Numbered from the stretch's first letter, positions 1-12,934 are shown. The stretch: 64,000 bases of DNA from Butyriboletus loyo (GCA_038093515.1 JBBPSI010000023.1:124001-188000), one strand, 5' to 3'. Notes: generated from the letters alone by a model not told the origin. Program-made: numbers and translations.

Positions 1-1052
1 ACAACAAGCTGAGCAAGCTTTCTTGAAGTGGGTTGACTCTCATAACGTAAGGAGCCCATCTGTTCATACAATTTTATCGCTAATGGAGGCACAGTCAAAA
101 GAGGCGGCTCTCGGTCATGAATTTGTCAAGCAAATCTTCAACATTGTCTTGCCTTCGGAGCCACCGACCAATTACCCGTACACTCCCCGCATAACGCGCT
201 GTCTTCTTGAAAATGCCGTCGTCAGTACTATCATGCTCAACGGTCGCCTCATTACAGCACTGCGCGAACGAGGTGATTGGGTAAGAATCCTACTATAAAG
301 AGTGTTCTCGAATTTCTCAGGCCTTACGAGTCTTTCAGGAAAATGTGATGTTTGCTCTGACGACGGTTGCGGACGTCTCCGAGGACGAATTGATGGCTTC
401 GGCCAAATTCCTTATTGACAGACAACGCAGGAGCGAAGCTGCAATGGACGTTGATGCGTCAGAGGGTTATGTACCCCCTCTTTGGTCCTATCTTTTCGCC
501 TGCGTGTCGTATCCATTCTCAGCGGCCCTGCTGCGTCTGGCTATCCGGAAATACCTGGCCGACACTCAGGATTTGGTCATGATCCTGGAGATAGTGGAGA
601 ATTGGATACAGGGAGGAACTGAACATGAGATGGAGGCTCTACTCAAGTCGCTGGCCACGAACGCAAAGATGCCGCCAAGCAGGGCTGATTCTCCCCCATA
701 TTCGAAGGTATGTCCGCTGCACCTGTTTCGCATCCCAATGTTTACCCGTTATCAGGTCATCACTTTTCTCCAAACCTTGCTCGACGCATCGTTCGTTGCT
801 CTTCTCCAGTACCAGCCCGCGCACGATCCGCTGCGTCGAATCCTATCCTATATAGAGCCCGAGATCACATTTATAGATAGCTTGGAGCCGCTGCGTGGGG
901 TGCTGGAACCATTTGTGAAGGCTCAGTTGCTGAAGGAAAAGACAGGTGCATCTAAAGAGAGTCCAGCGGAGTGGAGAAAACGGAAGAAGCAGCTTGAACA
1001 GCGGGCTAGTCTGGGTATTGGTTTGTATAGACTAGAAGAACTTGCGATCTAG
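1..1052 (+). CDS. C-terminal part of an uncharacterised conserved protein (5' end outside window)
   Basis: The reading frame is open from base 2 at the window edge, so the start codon lies outside. Exons 2-280, 339-707 and 756-1052 join in frame to 314 residues. The introns have GT-AG ends, and the first has a CTTAC branch site just before its acceptor. The protein looks helical with leucine-rich stretches. A basic segment (WRKRKKQ) lies near the end, followed by the C-terminus GLYRLEELAI. I see no catalytic motif, signal peptide or membrane span. The style resembles fungal nucleolar ribosome-biogenesis proteins such as Utp8/NOL11, but that is only an impression and no function is assigned. 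The next gene starts 111 bp downstream on the same strand. Confidence 0.7.
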
Positions 1053-1163
1053 ACGAGACTCCGAACCCGCTCCGTGGTCTTGAAATTGATTGAATTAGTA
1101 ATACTACACTAGTAACCGTACTACTACTGCCACTAGGACGACTTCGCGGTTTCATCATCACTT

Positions 1164-3607
1164 ATGAGTTCCGTCAGGGTACTGATCATTACGGGTACGA
1201 TTGCATCCGCTCCCAGGTACAACGCGCTCATCATAACCAAGTCAGCGACAGTGCATCGTTAGGCAAGACCCAAGACCTTTCTGGTCCTGAAATACAAAAG
1301 ATCCTCCAGCATCACGGCTATCGAGAGATATCGACTACCCTTCTTCCAGACGATGAAGCTCAGATCCGACAGACCGTCCAGGATCAGTCTTCGCGCAGCG
1401 CGATAGACTGGATCATCACCACGGGTGGAACTGGATTCGGTGTGAGAGACAGAACCCCAGAGGTAACCGTGCCCGCCTTCGAATTTCTGTCCCGCCTTGG
1501 ATAAGTAGGTGATTTATGGTTTTTCTTTTGGTAGGCGATATCACCTCTGATCGAACGGCATGCGCCGGGGATCGTACATCTCCTGCTTTCCGCATCGATC
1601 AAGCACACACCACTCGCGGCGTTGTCCAGACCGATCGCGGGAACAGTCAAAAACACCCTCGTCGTGACACTCCCCGGGAGTGTCAAGGCCGTGAGGGAGA
1701 ACATGGAGGTGCTTCTCTCCAATGGTGTTGTTGCCCATGCGATCGACCTTATGAAGGGAGGCAGCGGTAAGCAAGTACATGCCACATTGGGAACGAGTCA
1801 CACCCCGGCACAGACGTCGAATACGCCTGACCACCACCACCACCACCACCATTATCATGAGGGGCATAGAGCCCCTCAATCTAGGACGCTACTCTCCCAT
1901 GATCCATCTGTACCTGGTAAGTGCACAAGGCTTGCCACATAAATAGGCGTTGTAGTCTGCGCCCGCAGCTCCAGGTCGCCACCGCAGATCACCATACCCG
2001 CAGATCAGTCTCGAAGCAGCCCTCCAGCTTATCCTGACCGAGATCCAACCTTTAGGGCCTCTCGAGTTGCCAGTCCGTAATTACCGCTAGAGAAACGTCA
2101 TCATACTGGTTAATGCGCTGTATAGGTCACCTCTGCTCTCGCGGGACACGTACTCGCCGAAAACGTATACGCCCCACAGAATGTGCCGTCTTCACAAACC
2201 ACAAACGCAGATGGCTACGCACTCCGATGTGAGGATGTCATGCGACCCAGCGCGGAATTGTTTAGATTGACTCTCTAAGCTAATAGCTTCTAATCCTCCC
2301 GGAGTCTACAATGTGTTGACATGGGGGACACATGCCCTTGCAGAGGATGTCCCACAAGGGTCTATATTCCGCGTCAACACAGGGGGGCCGCTCCCTGCTG
2401 GAACGGACACCGTTATCATGGTAGAAGACACCGAGCTCGTGTCCACCGTCGAAGACGCCGGCGGCCAAGATCTTGAAGAGAGTCAGGTCAAGACGCTTGT
2501 GCAGGTTCCCATAGGAGATAACGTGAGACTCCCAGGTTCAGACGTGCGCACTGGAGATTTGGTGTTGCAGAAAGACGACGTGATCACGAGCTTGGGAGGC
2601 GAAATTGGTACACTGGTGTTTGTCGGTCGAAAAGAGGTCAGTCGGGTTGCACTCTGTTTACTTGTTCGTGACACTAAACGATGAGACAACATGCGTTATA
2701 GGTCAAGGTCCGACGCAAACCCGTTGTTGCCATTCTGAGCACGGGTAACGAGATTTTGGACTTGCAATCTCCAAATCCACTTCCCAACGACGGATGGGGA
2801 GGGATATACGATACCAACCGCCCCTCGTTGCGAGCAACGCTCGAAGGAATGGGATACACGGTCATCGACCTCGGAATAGTGCCCGACGAGTGAGACCAAG
2901 ATTTTTTTTGTTTCCACCAAAAGAGATCACGACGATTGACGCAATATCCTAGCGTCGAGGCACACGTCCAAGTCATCGTCAAGGGACTCCAAGAAGCGGA
3001 CTTGCTTCTAACCACGGGCGGTACTTCGATGGGATCCAGCGATCTTTTCAAACCCGTAATCGAACGACGATTCGAGGGAACGATCCACTTTGGTCGTGTG
3101 TCGATCAAGCCAGGGAAGCCGACAACGTTTGCGAGCATACCTGTACCACAGAAGCAAGGCGAACGGAAGTTCATGTTCGCTCTTCCCGGAAACCCAGCGT
3201 CAGCGCTCGTGACGTTTCATATTTTTGTGGTGCCTGCGCTCAGGAGGCTGGGCGGATGGCCAGTTGGGAGGTGTCAGTTCCCGCGCATCAAAGTACAGGT
3301 GAGTCGTACAGTGTCTTGCACTCGTGACGTGATTCGGCTGCATAGCGGAAACAAACTGATTTTGCATGGATAGATTCAAAACCCGATGCGCCTGGATCCC
3401 CGAGTGGAGTTCCACCGTGTTATTGTGAAGGCGACGTCAGATGGCCTCAAGGCGTATAGTACAGGAGGTCAGAGATCGAGCAGGGTGGCAAGCCTAAGCG
3501 GCGCCAATGCCCTAGTGCAGTTACCCATCCGCCAAGATGGAGGCCCATCACAACTGCAACCTGGAGAATGGGTAGACGCTGTCATCATCGGTGAAATCCA
3601 AGTGTAA
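1164..3607 (+). CDS. cnxE: Gephyrin-type molybdenum cofactor biosynthesis protein (MogA-like G domain fused to MoeA-like E domain)
   Basis: This enzyme carries out the last two steps of molybdenum cofactor synthesis: adenylation of molybdopterin (G domain) and insertion of molybdate (E domain). Eight introns (1195-1241, 1463-1534, 1917-1968, 2073-2125, 2229-2286, 2637-2701, 2890-2952, 3299-3373) leave 653 codons including stop. The N-terminal G domain starts with VRVLIITVSDSAS and contains ITTGGTGFG and a closing TLPGSVKAVRENM. A linker with a run of six to seven histidines follows. The E domain has NADGYALR, GGPLPAGTDTVIMVEDTE, STGNEI, TTGGTSMG and ALPGNPASALVTF, all hallmarks of the MoeA/gephyrin fold. 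The domain order G-E is that of gephyrin, the reverse of plant Cnx1. Nitrate reductase and other molybdoenzymes would depend on it. The gene converges on the KEX1 gene, with 126 bp between stop codons. Confidence 0.93.
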
Positions 3608-3733
3608 AATACCCCTGGTCCGAAATCGGTTTGCAATATAACTAGAACCCCCCTTTTTCATGATCTACAGTCTTATTGTACAACCACAACAGGGACCCGA
3701 TAAGAGAACCGCGACGACGTTGTTCATCTCATG

Positions 3734-6233
3734 CTAATCCTCATCAGCTTCACCCACATCAAAGATTGGCAATTCCTCATCCTCGATTGCCCGCTCCTTC
3801 CCCTTTCTCTTTCGCTGAGTCTCCTCAGACTCCAACTCGTCCCCATCCCCATTGGAACTTTTGAGGGGTATGTTCTCTTCCGTATCATTATGCCCTCGAG
3901 AAAGGACGATGCGTCTTCTGCGGAGTCGATACCACATACAAACGCCAAGACCGATGACGATGAGTAAAAAGACCAATGTGGCTGTCCCTGTGTTATAATA
4001 TGCTTGCGCGCGTTAGGTCTCAATGAACAGGACGGATGATCATAGAGAACAAAAAGACGGCTCACCATCCCACTGCGCTTTCGTTTCTTCAGACGATTTC
4101 CCTGGCGGTTTGGATGCGACCGGGAGGTTCTCGTCATCTATGAAGATGGGCTTGACATTGTCGCCGACACTGCTCGGTATACGTGCCGAACCGTCGAGGA
4201 TGGCCGAGAAGTCCATGCCCATGAATCGGAGGATCATATCATGGGCGACATCGGGAACGTCGTATGGGACCATGTGTGATGCGTTGAAAACCTGAACCAA
4301 ATGAAATGTTAGCATCGACGCTGTAATGTAAAACAGTGATGCCATACCTTGGCATAGGTGAGGTTTCGTGAAGAAACCCATGTCCCAGCTGGTGTCCCAG
4401 CGACAGTCCATGGCTCAGTCGGTGCCGTCTACACACAAGAAACACCAGCAGTCAGCCCGGGCTCATACAAACGAGATACATAAAATAGCGGGAAAATGAG
4501 AGGAGTCACGAATAAATGATGGACTCACACCAAGACCCTTCTCGCCATTCCATGTCATGACATTGATCATTTTCTCGATGCCCATGTAATTACATATGTA
4601 ATCCTGGTCACCCACGAATAACAAAACAGGAATCCGTTCGATAACGCTCGGGAGAAGTGTGATCGAGGATGGTGAGGACATGGTGCGCATCTCGGACCCA
4701 ACGCGAGGCTGACATTCAACCCAGTTCTCAGATTTTCCAGTGGCGTGCAGAGCTTTGACGACATCATCGCGCTACAAGTGTCAACGTCCAGACGCAGTCA
4801 ACAATACCACAGGAAAGTTTCAAGTATTGGGGACGTACCGCAAGGTAAGGGGTGATGTCCTTGAGGTCCGGCGGCCAATTCATACCACAAGCTGGGTAGT
4901 CGTCCTCTAATCGCACATCGTAAATATTCATGCACTTCTTCACTCCATCCACGCTGCGTATGATCAGGGGTGTGATGGAATGAAACTAGGATCTGCACTT
5001 ACGTCCGCATCTTTGACTCAGTAATAGAGACTATGAGATTCTCACAGCCGTCGATATTTATTGGTTCTGGAGTTGCACCGTCAAATTGGGCAAGACATCG
5101 ATCTGTGGCCTGCTTGTAATCTCTGTATTCCTTTCAAGTAGTCTGTTGTCATGTCCGCACGCGAAAGCAGTAAATTCAGATGTACCTGCGCTTGCACATC
5201 AATAATGCCATGGGTTGCTGCATACTCGAGATATGAGGGGTATTGGTTACGGCCATCTATCCAACCATTTCCGATTGCGACACCACGTAGCGGAATGTTG
5301 AGACTTGACCCGAGAATAGCGTCCGCTGTGTACGTGTTAAGGTCGATATTTGAATTTGGGCAAATCAGATACCAAAATAAGGGATATATTGCCCCGCAAA
5401 ACTTTCACCACCAAGATAGGTCTGCCAGTCGTGAGCACCTAAAAACAAAAACAAAAAGAAAGACTGACATCCACCGATAAATATTCTGGAAAAACCCGAT
5501 AGAAAGTTCTGAGAAACTGAATTACGTGGTCGGTAGCCTGTAAGTAAATAACTGTCAGAAGCGCCGAGGACAAGGTTCAAAGGGACATTATACCTCTTGT
5601 AGTGTATTCACGTAGTGGTTTGTGCTAGTGTACGACAATCCCGTCCCCGCAGGTTGATCGACTATCAAAGTGTGAGACCCGAGTAAACAGAAGCAAGGGC
5701 GTGCGTCCCGCACCGTAGACCATAGTGGTATACTCCTCCCAGCCTCCTTCGACAATTTTCAAGCCGCCTTGTCCATCTACCTTGAATGGGCCTATTTCCA
5801 TCATGAGCCCATCAAAGGACGAGCACCCTGGTCCACCCTAGCCGCAATACAATTGATGTCGGTAGTGACACGTTAGCGTTGCACAAACTCACGTTGAACC
5901 AGAACATCAGTCTCTCTTTATCAGCTGCTCTCCGCGCCTTCACCATCACGAAAAACAGGTGCGCCAGCACGTCGAGCTCACTTGCAGAGGGTGCATCTGG
6001 GTCGGAGAGGATGTGGCCGGCGTATATGTGTAACGGGTGGGTGAGGTCTTGTTGTAGGCCAGGGAGACTCGAGACGTAGAACGAGGCGGCTGAAGGAACT
6101 ACAGCCGGGTGTGATATGAGTGTGTCGACCTGTCGTACCCGTGATGGTACTCACTGTCAGTGGGTACGGTCCAGGCCTGGTGGGGTATTAGAGACAGAAA
6201 CCAAAAGAACGACCAGGCCGGCCGGCCAAACAT
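3734..6233 (-). CDS. KEX1: Pheromone-processing serine carboxypeptidase KEX1 (Golgi, type I membrane protein)
   Basis: KEX1 removes C-terminal Lys/Arg from precursors after Kex2 cleavage in the late Golgi. The predicted start at 6233 gives a hydrophobic signal peptide ([17 protein letters not shown]); an in-frame ATG at 6257 is an alternative. The spliced product contains the oxyanion motif [10 protein letters not shown] and the nucleophile motif [12 protein letters not shown]. The Asp box is [13 protein letters not shown] and the His box is [13 protein letters not shown]. The active-site serine motif has Phe where most members have Tyr (GESYAG). After the catalytic domain come an acidic linker and one membrane span ([15 protein letters not shown]). 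A basic-acidic cytoplasmic tail follows, as in yeast Kex1p. Many GT-AG introns interrupt the gene. It is divergent from the next gene, sharing a 362-bp intergenic region. Confidence 0.92.
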
Positions 6234-6595
6234 TCTTGTGGGTATATCTGGCAGCATTCGTGAACTTGGCTGTCGAATGGCGAATGCTGGAGACCCTAGC
6301 CTGGCGCTGGCGGGCGATGCTGATGACGGCAGTGACTGAGTGATTGAGCCCGCAACCGACCGCGCAGGTCCGAGCATCACATTATTTTCAACTGATGGAT
6401 AGATACATAACAATATGAAAAATGATTCATGGTCAACCAACAGCGCACGCTAAGGCCGTCGTACGGTCAGAACCTTTTAGGTCTGGTTTAAAGAGATCAT
6501 GGTCGGACACAAACTGTGCCCACGGCCGCCTTTGTACTTGTATTTCCCAATCGAAAACCATACTACTGTTTCTTTTTGTTCCCATCACTGCATCC
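6234..6595. promoter_or_regulatory. Shared intergenic region between two divergent secretory-pathway genes
   Basis: This 362-bp gap separates the start codons of KEX1 (minus) and the ER thioredoxin-like gene (plus), so it must carry both promoters. I see no strong named element. Both products enter the secretory pathway, which makes co-regulation conceivable but unproven. Confidence 0.5.
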
Positions 6596-7736
6596 ATGAA
6601 GTCGTTAGCTCTGCTGTCGGCCCTGTTCGTGGCCGCCGAGCTTGCCAACGCCCAATATTTCTCGGCAGGGTGGACTCCTGGACAACCGGTACCGACATTG
6701 GCTGCCAGTGCACAGTCCCAGCCCCCCCAGTCTACTGAGACGGCTAGAAAACATGGAATAACCCGACCGAAGTCGTCGTTTCTCGACAATTTGGTGACCG
6801 GCGGCCCTCTCTCGGCGCTTTCTTCGATGATTGGCCTCAATGTCACTGGAACACCCCCCGTGCATTGGGATGAACGGATCCCTCTTATCACAGACTCCAA
6901 CTATGCAGACCAGATTACAAATGAGAAAATGACACCAGAAGAGGAGGAGAACCGAGTGTGGTTCATCGTAATGTAGGCCAGTTTTCCTCACCTAACTTAT
7001 CTTGACATCGAGAGTGTTATTGCAGAACTACTACGGCGGGGCAACCAGAGGGAATCTCTAAATTTGTAGACCAGTCCTTTGATGCAGCATATAACCATAC
7101 CCTCGAGAAAGGCGACCTCGAGTATGTTCGATTTGGAAGAATTGATTACCTGGATGTCACTGCAATTACCACCAAATGGGCGGTTTGGACGTTCGTATCT
7201 GCGTGTCTCATCGCTGCTCCGTATCGCTCAACCATTTCTTCAGTCCCCCCATGCTTGTTGTACTGAAAGATCGAGGAAAGACCCTCCGATTTTATAAAGC
7301 TGGCCAGATTCGACTCAGTGCCGAGGTGTTGTATCAATTTCTCAAGGAAGAAGGATGGCGTCAGAAGGAGCCTTGGGTATCTGTTTACGGCCCAGGGGGA
7401 GACAGGTTGGAATCAGTCTCAACACATTTTTTTCTACGGACTGATTTGCATGACAGAGAATGGGTTCTTGATTACTTCGCGCTCGCTTTCGCGACGCTCT
7501 ACAACTACCTCGTTCGGGTTCCCAAGTGGCTGTTGTATATAATCAGCGGAGGTGTGGGGACGTTCCTCTTAAACTTCCTCCACAAGCCAAGAGCCCAAGG
7601 CCAGTCGAAAGCGAAGCCAGAAGCAATTCCGAGACGACCCGCCACACCACCACGACCCGTCCCATCGAAAGCAGTGGCAAAGACCACTGCTACCAGTGGT
7701 CAAAAGACTCCCAATAAGCGCAGAGGCAAAAAGTAG
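6596..7736 (+). CDS. ER membrane thioredoxin-like protein without a CxxC motif
   Basis: Introns 6973-7025, 7191-7243 and 7406-7456 leave 328 codons including stop. A clear signal peptide (MKSLALLSALFVAAELANA) is followed by a proline-rich linker. Next comes a thioredoxin-fold-like stretch with the family's central strand and cis-proline region (WAVWTPPMLVVLKDRG). An alpha-helical part contains a hydrophobic segment (LLYIISGGVGTFLLNFL), and the C-terminus is very basic (KTPNKRRGKK). No CxxC redox pair is present, so disulfide exchange is unlikely; a chaperone or adaptor role at the ER membrane is more likely. Intronless-looking alternatives break the frame. The exact name is unknown to me. The 3' end nearly meets the minus-strand gene at 7745. 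Confidence 0.75.
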
Positions 7737-7744
7737 CGACGTAT

Positions 7745-8357
7745 CTAACTTACATATTTATCATGCTCGTTGGTCAAATATTTCTGTACGACACCCGCTG
7801 TCAAACTTGTTCTACTTCCTTTGGCTCTGATGTCCCAAGTTGTATGCACGGCCAAGTGAGAACGCAGTCTATCTGCCATTGTCAACTCTTCCTCATGTAC
7901 ATCATAACCACCATTACATGCAATGCCTAATGCTTCACAGCCGAGCCAAGAGATCAACAAACGGGTTGAAGTCAAGCAAGGATACTGTTCGCGTGCACCG
8001 TGCACCCTCATCATATTTTCATCTGGCGTTTGGCAGTCATGTCGCAGAGTCAGACTCTTGAACTCTCAGGCTGTAACTCACATGCAGCTCGGCACAACAA
8101 GAAAGTTCTGACGAATTTGCTCTTACCATCCTATAGAAGTCCTGGACGACCGTGTTTGACGCGGAGCAACCGGATGTAGTACCGCGAGCTGTGCACCAGA
8201 GTGTATGGTGTACGTTGGGAGCGTTTATCCTGTGTGGCTCGCGTAAATACGTACAATGGAAAAGATCAACGGGTGAGCCCAAGTCAGCCTGATGTGCGAT
8301 CTCGATTTGATCTGATGCTTTCGTCCCAGCAGAGCTGAGTGCGACAGTCTGGCTCAT
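7745..8357 (-). CDS. Uncharacterised small protein
   Basis: A start at 8357 and introns 8189-8254 and 8063-8126 give 161 codons including stop. The middle carries several Cys and His residues (ISWLGCEALGIACNGGYD). I do not recognise the family, and the protein has no signal peptide or membrane span. Support comes from the in-frame splice model with GT-AG ends. Against it, the sequence has no family match I can name, and the predicted protein has the uneven composition of a doubtful gene. It could be a real lineage-specific gene or a decayed one. Its stop lies 8 bp from the stop of the convergent thioredoxin-like gene. Confidence 0.4.
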
Positions 8358-8882
8358 TTTCCGCTGGAAGGTCTGAACCGAGTGGAGACAGGTGATCTAG
8401 GTTGCAAGAGACAGGCTCTAGTGTCTTTTTGTCTTAGATCGGTGGATCTTGCTCCAAACCTCCAACTCCGGGACGGACGTTGCTCGGATGCGAGTTCGCT
8501 TCACTACATGCTGGCTCCACGCCACTTGGCGCCAATCATTATTGAGGGTCTCGCTAACCACGAAATTAAATTAGACAGACTCATCTGACACTCCCTATCC
8601 AACTGGAGTATTCACTCAGGTAATACCTAACCTTGAGCCGTCTCATTATTTCCATTTCACCGCTCCGTCAGTGAGTATTTTACTTAATCTTTCAATTCCC
8701 TGAGGTCATTCGTATCAAATGCCGCGCCAGCCGTCACGCGAGTCAGTCATTTCCGCTGACGGATCCGAACCAGTGGATGATGTATTTTGTAATACATTCT
8801 GTCTTTTCGATTTAAATAACTGACTATAGGCGATAAAAGACCCGGATATCTCCTACGACAGACTCGAGGAAGCTCGTCAACC
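8358..8882. other. Intergenic region, no gene seen
   Basis: The stretch has no convincing coding frame on either strand. It must hold the promoter of the GMC oxidoreductase gene, and a TATA-like string (gatttaaataac) lies about 70 bp before its ATG. Confidence 0.5.
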
Positions 8883-11789
8883 ATGTCTACCTCGTGCCTG
8901 GCTTCAACCCGCTTCATTCACGGTCTTGATGATTCGACCAGTCAGCAAAAGTTGCCGTCGGCACGATTCTCTGTACCTCACAATCCTGCGGAGCAAAGCA
9001 TCGCCCAGACGTGCGAGGACATCGAATCCAACCTAAGGGGTCATGAAATAATTAAGGATTCCAACCCCACTCCCCGTTTCGAGTACATCGTCGTCGGTAA
9101 GTGTTCACGACTAATGTGGCACGAGTACCAATCTGTTATTAGGTGGTGGTACGGCTGGTTTAGCTCTTGCATCTAGGTTAGGACGCCCCGGTTCCCATTT
9201 GATATCGCTGATGGTGAGATTCAATACTTCACTTAGACTGGCAGAAAGCTTGGAGCCCGGACAATTCGTATGCGTGATTGAAGCTGGCACGTATCGCAAA
9301 GATGATGTGATTGTAAGTTGTTCCAACTTGATGGTGCCACCTATGACCGAGTGTGTCCTCAGGATCTTCCAGGTTTGTATTTCTTGTTGTAGAACTGCTT
9401 TATCGATCCCACTTACGGTTGCATTAGGAGCATATGGTATGGCAGTAGGAGATAAGGATTATGATTGGAGCTATCACACAGTGGGTTTCTTGCGGCGTTT
9501 AGTGACTCTACTCACCATTGGTTCAGGTTCCTCAACCGAATCTGAATAGTCGCGAACTAAGCGCTTCTGTGTACGTGCTGCCTCCATTGCTTTCAGGACT
9601 TAAGTATGTATTTCTGATTCTCTGCATTTGCTGCCAGTGGGAGATTACTCGGAGGATCAAGTGCTATCAATTACCTTGCTAGGATGCGTGCCTCCAGTCC
9701 CGAGTATGATGCCTGGAATGAGTTTGGTAGTGGATGGGACTGGAATGGTCTCCTCCCCTATTTCAAAGCTGAAGAACGCTACGAAGCATATGTGTGGGGA
9801 ACAGATCAAATATTTCCTGGAATCGCAGAGAAGGAAGACAAAAAGGCACGTCGAGAAGAACCAGTATTCCGTGGGCATCGCGGATCGGTGTACTCCACAC
9901 ATAACAGTGTTTACACCGACCTGTTGAACCCAACGATGGAGACAATCCGCAGTTTTGGCATCAAGACGAATAGAAGCCCCGTATGAAACTTCTCAGTCAT
10001 GCTATGAATTACGTGACTGATCTAAACGGCCAGGGATATGGTGACTCAACTGGCATGTTCAATGTTGATACTGCAGTGAACCGGGAGGCGGGAACACGAT
10101 CTTACGCTGCTAATGCTTACTTGCGGGACCCAAATTCGACTTTTCCTCAACGAAACCTCGTCATTTTGAAGGGTGTTTATGCAACAAAGATCTTCTTTGA
10201 TTCTAATAATTGCAACCAAAATGTCAAGGCTGTCGGATTGGCGTGTTTGAGAGGTGTTGACTGGAAGTTCCCGGCTAATGAGGTGTTCCCGTTTGACTTG
10301 AAAGTCAACAAGGAAATAATTGTGTCTGCTGGTGAGTCAGATGACACCTCGAATGCCCAGACAAGTGACATGGCCGGTCTCATTCATAGGCGCCTATAAC
10401 ACCCCTCGACTCCTCGAGCTCAGTGGCGTTGGTAACCCTGCGATACTCTCACAGTTCAACATCCCAACGGTTGTCGACCTTCCCACTGTCGGCGAGAACC
10501 TGCAAGAACACCCATCTGTGGCCTCCGACTTTATTGTCAAAGAAGACGTGTTCACTTTTGGTGAGTCTTAGTTTGACGTCAATAGCCGAGTCACTTAGGC
10601 ATCAACTGCCAATAGACCGTCTGCGAAATGATCCTAAATATAAGGCAGAACAGGAGAAAGAATAGTCAGATTTTCTATTCATCAGTTACAGTTTCTCGCT
10701 GACCCGGTGTTGTTCACCAGCCGTGACAAGAGGACCGGCGCCTATGCGACGACGGTTTCTGCATATGGCTTCATCAAGCTCAAGAACTTCTTGGTGGAAG
10801 AAGAAGTGAATGAACTGAAGACGGAACTAGACAAAGAAATTTCCAACACAAGCAACCTCTTTCACAAAAGACAGCTGGAAATTCAGAGGGAATACTTGGA
10901 GCACAACGGGGTGGGTGATATGGAGCTTATCATGGTGCCGAAAGTCTTCGCTTCTACACCAAAGGAAAACACGTCCTACATCAGTCTGTTGGTATCACTG
11001 CCTGTATGTGAACATTATTTTCTCCGGTCCTACCGGCGCTAACTTACCAGTACTTTTAAATCAGCATCCGGTCGCGCGTGGTTCAACAGTACGCTCCGTT
11101 CCCCCGCAAGCGTGCCCTCGAGCATAACCCTCACCTTCATAGCACATTTCTTCTTCTAACCCCATGGACCCTCCCAGTATCAACCCACAGCATCTGAACA
11201 ACTTATATGGTGAATACTTTTTCTGACGCTCGTCATGAGTTTTGACCATGTGAACCAAAGACATCAAGATCTTGACGAAAGCTACACAGTTTGTACGCAA
11301 GATCTCCGAGACAGCACCGCTCAAAGATATCATCGTCGCACCCAGTACACCTGGTCCAGAGGTCCAAACGTACGCGGACTTTGAGAACTATGTACGCAAC
11401 CGCCTTGCCACTATGCAGCATCCCATTGGTGCGTGGCGGCTAGCGATATATCTTCACTTGGTGTTTTTCATGAGAATTCAGGCACGGCAGCGATGGCACC
11501 AAAGTCCCTCGGTGGTGTCGTTGACAATGAGCTGCGTGTCTAGTAAGTTACATATAGTGTGTTTTTTTGTGAATGGTTGACTACAATAAAGGATATAGCG
11601 GAACGGAAAACGTACGCGTGGTGGATATGTCCATCGCGCCACTACAAGTCGCTGCGCATTTGCTCGACACCGCCTATGCCATCGGAGAGAAGGCGAGCCG
11701 TATATTTTCCTATTGGCATGCGATGCTATTACTGACTGCTGTGTTTTCAGGCATCCGACTTGGTCAAAGCCGCGAGAAAGGCCGAGTAA
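8883..11789 (+). CDS. GMC-family flavin oxidoreductase (aryl-alcohol-oxidase-like)
   Basis: GMC enzymes oxidise alcohols or sugars with FAD and pass electrons to oxygen or quinones. Many short introns interrupt the gene. The spliced frame contains the FAD-binding motif VVGGGTAGLALASRL and the ADP-binding stretch VCVIEAG. The signature RLLGGSSAINYLARM, the second signature GAYNTPRLLELSGVGNP and the box DLPTVGENLQEHP follow. At the C-terminus come QHPIGTAAM with the catalytic His and PLQVAAHLLDTAYAIGE with the second catalytic His. One splice (around 10630-10720) uses a gtcaga donor and rejoins the frame exactly. The last intron, 11693-11750, best fits GC-AG ends. About 65 residues precede the FAD motif and no signal peptide is visible, so it is probably intracellular, unlike secreted ligninolytic members. 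The substrate cannot be read from sequence. Confidence 0.88.
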
Positions 11790-12259
11790 AACGATGGTCG
11801 ATGACTGTTGGTTGTCACTATCCCTCTTACTCGTCTGCTGTAATATTGAGCTATAGATGTGCACAATGTGTCTTTGTACTCGATTTCACTTCATTGAAGA
11901 CTGTCATTTGTTCCCATCAAGTGGAAGCATACAGACAATTGTGTATCGTCATCATCTAGTTTTGTCGGACATGTTCTTCAACCAGTTCGTGAATCCTAGT
12001 CAAGGTATCACCTCCTCAATTTATGACTCGTGTTTGTAACATCTAGAGATGAAAAGAAATAATTCCTCGGATAAAAATGAAACTTGTCTCCCTCGAAGTC
12101 ATGTACAGTAGACTGTTCGCCTGAAAATCGGATTTTCTGTTGCGGATCGATATCGATTTCAACTTATTGTAGAGTGCTTACATAAGTAGATAAATATGGA
12201 TCACGTGCTTGCTTTCCCTGAAATTCGCGTTCGTCTATTTGTGTCGAGAACTTTCGAGG
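11790..12259. other. Intergenic region, no gene seen
   Basis: AT-leaning spacer between the GMC gene and the uL13m gene, both on the plus strand. It contains no convincing coding frame. It should hold the GMC 3' UTR and the uL13m promoter. Confidence 0.5.
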
Positions 12260-12934
12260 ATGTCGCAGGCCGTTGGTAATGTACAAGACCTTCTGTCCAA
12301 TCTGATGAAAGTGGGACTTACTCAGGAAAATGACAGACTGCGCTTGCCTACGCTCGGGTGTGGCATCATGTTGATGCATCGGAGAGAGTGTTAGGAAAAC
12401 TTGCGGAGAGGATAGCGCTTGTGCTCATGGGCAAGCATAAACCAATATATGACAAGGGTGGTGAGTGCTGTGGTGTTAGACCTCTGAATCTGGCTTGATT
12501 GTTGTCTAGTGGATTGTGGTGACTATGTCGTGGTGACCAACGCGCGGAATATCAAGGTTTCGGGGAGGAAGGACGACCAACTTGTGTACCGAAAACATTC
12601 CATGTATCCGGGTGGTCTGAAGGAAACGCCCTATAAGACTATGATGGAGAAGAAACCGAATGAGGTATGTTCATATTTTTCCCGTAGTTCAAGTCCCTGG
12701 AATCGGGTGTGGTTTCCTTGCTAGATCATCTATCATGCTGTCTCAGGCATGTTACCCAAGAACAAGCTACGAGACCGGCGCTTGGCGCGACTCAAGGTAT
12801 TCGGTGGGCCAAATCCGGGTATCTACGGCAATAACATCCTGAAGCGGTGGGAGGATGGTACTTTGACGGACGATTACATCTTGAAGCTTGGCTCCAAGAA
12901 CAAAGTCTCAACACCCTCATCACGGTCGAAGTAG
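12260..12934 (+). CDS. MRPL23: Mitochondrial large-subunit ribosomal protein uL13m (bacterial L13 type)
   Basis: Introns 12281-12336, 12461-12509 and 12665-12724 leave 170 codons including stop. The protein opens with MSQAVGN, then shows the bacterial-type L13 core: [54 protein letters not shown], and a closing [19 protein letters not shown]. It lacks the features of the cytosolic eukaryotic L13a form, so it is assigned to the mitochondrial ribosome. No obvious cleaved presequence is visible, which is also common for fungal uL13m. The tail after residue 145 is a fungal-type extension. The ATG at 12260 is the only start that fits the first exon. Confidence 0.9.

Noticed and set aside
10660..10700. 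In-frame TAG in the GMC oxidoreductase suggesting a broken gene
   Set aside because: An intron with a gtcaga donor and a caccag acceptor removes it and restores the family sequence (EKEYRDKRTGAYATT).
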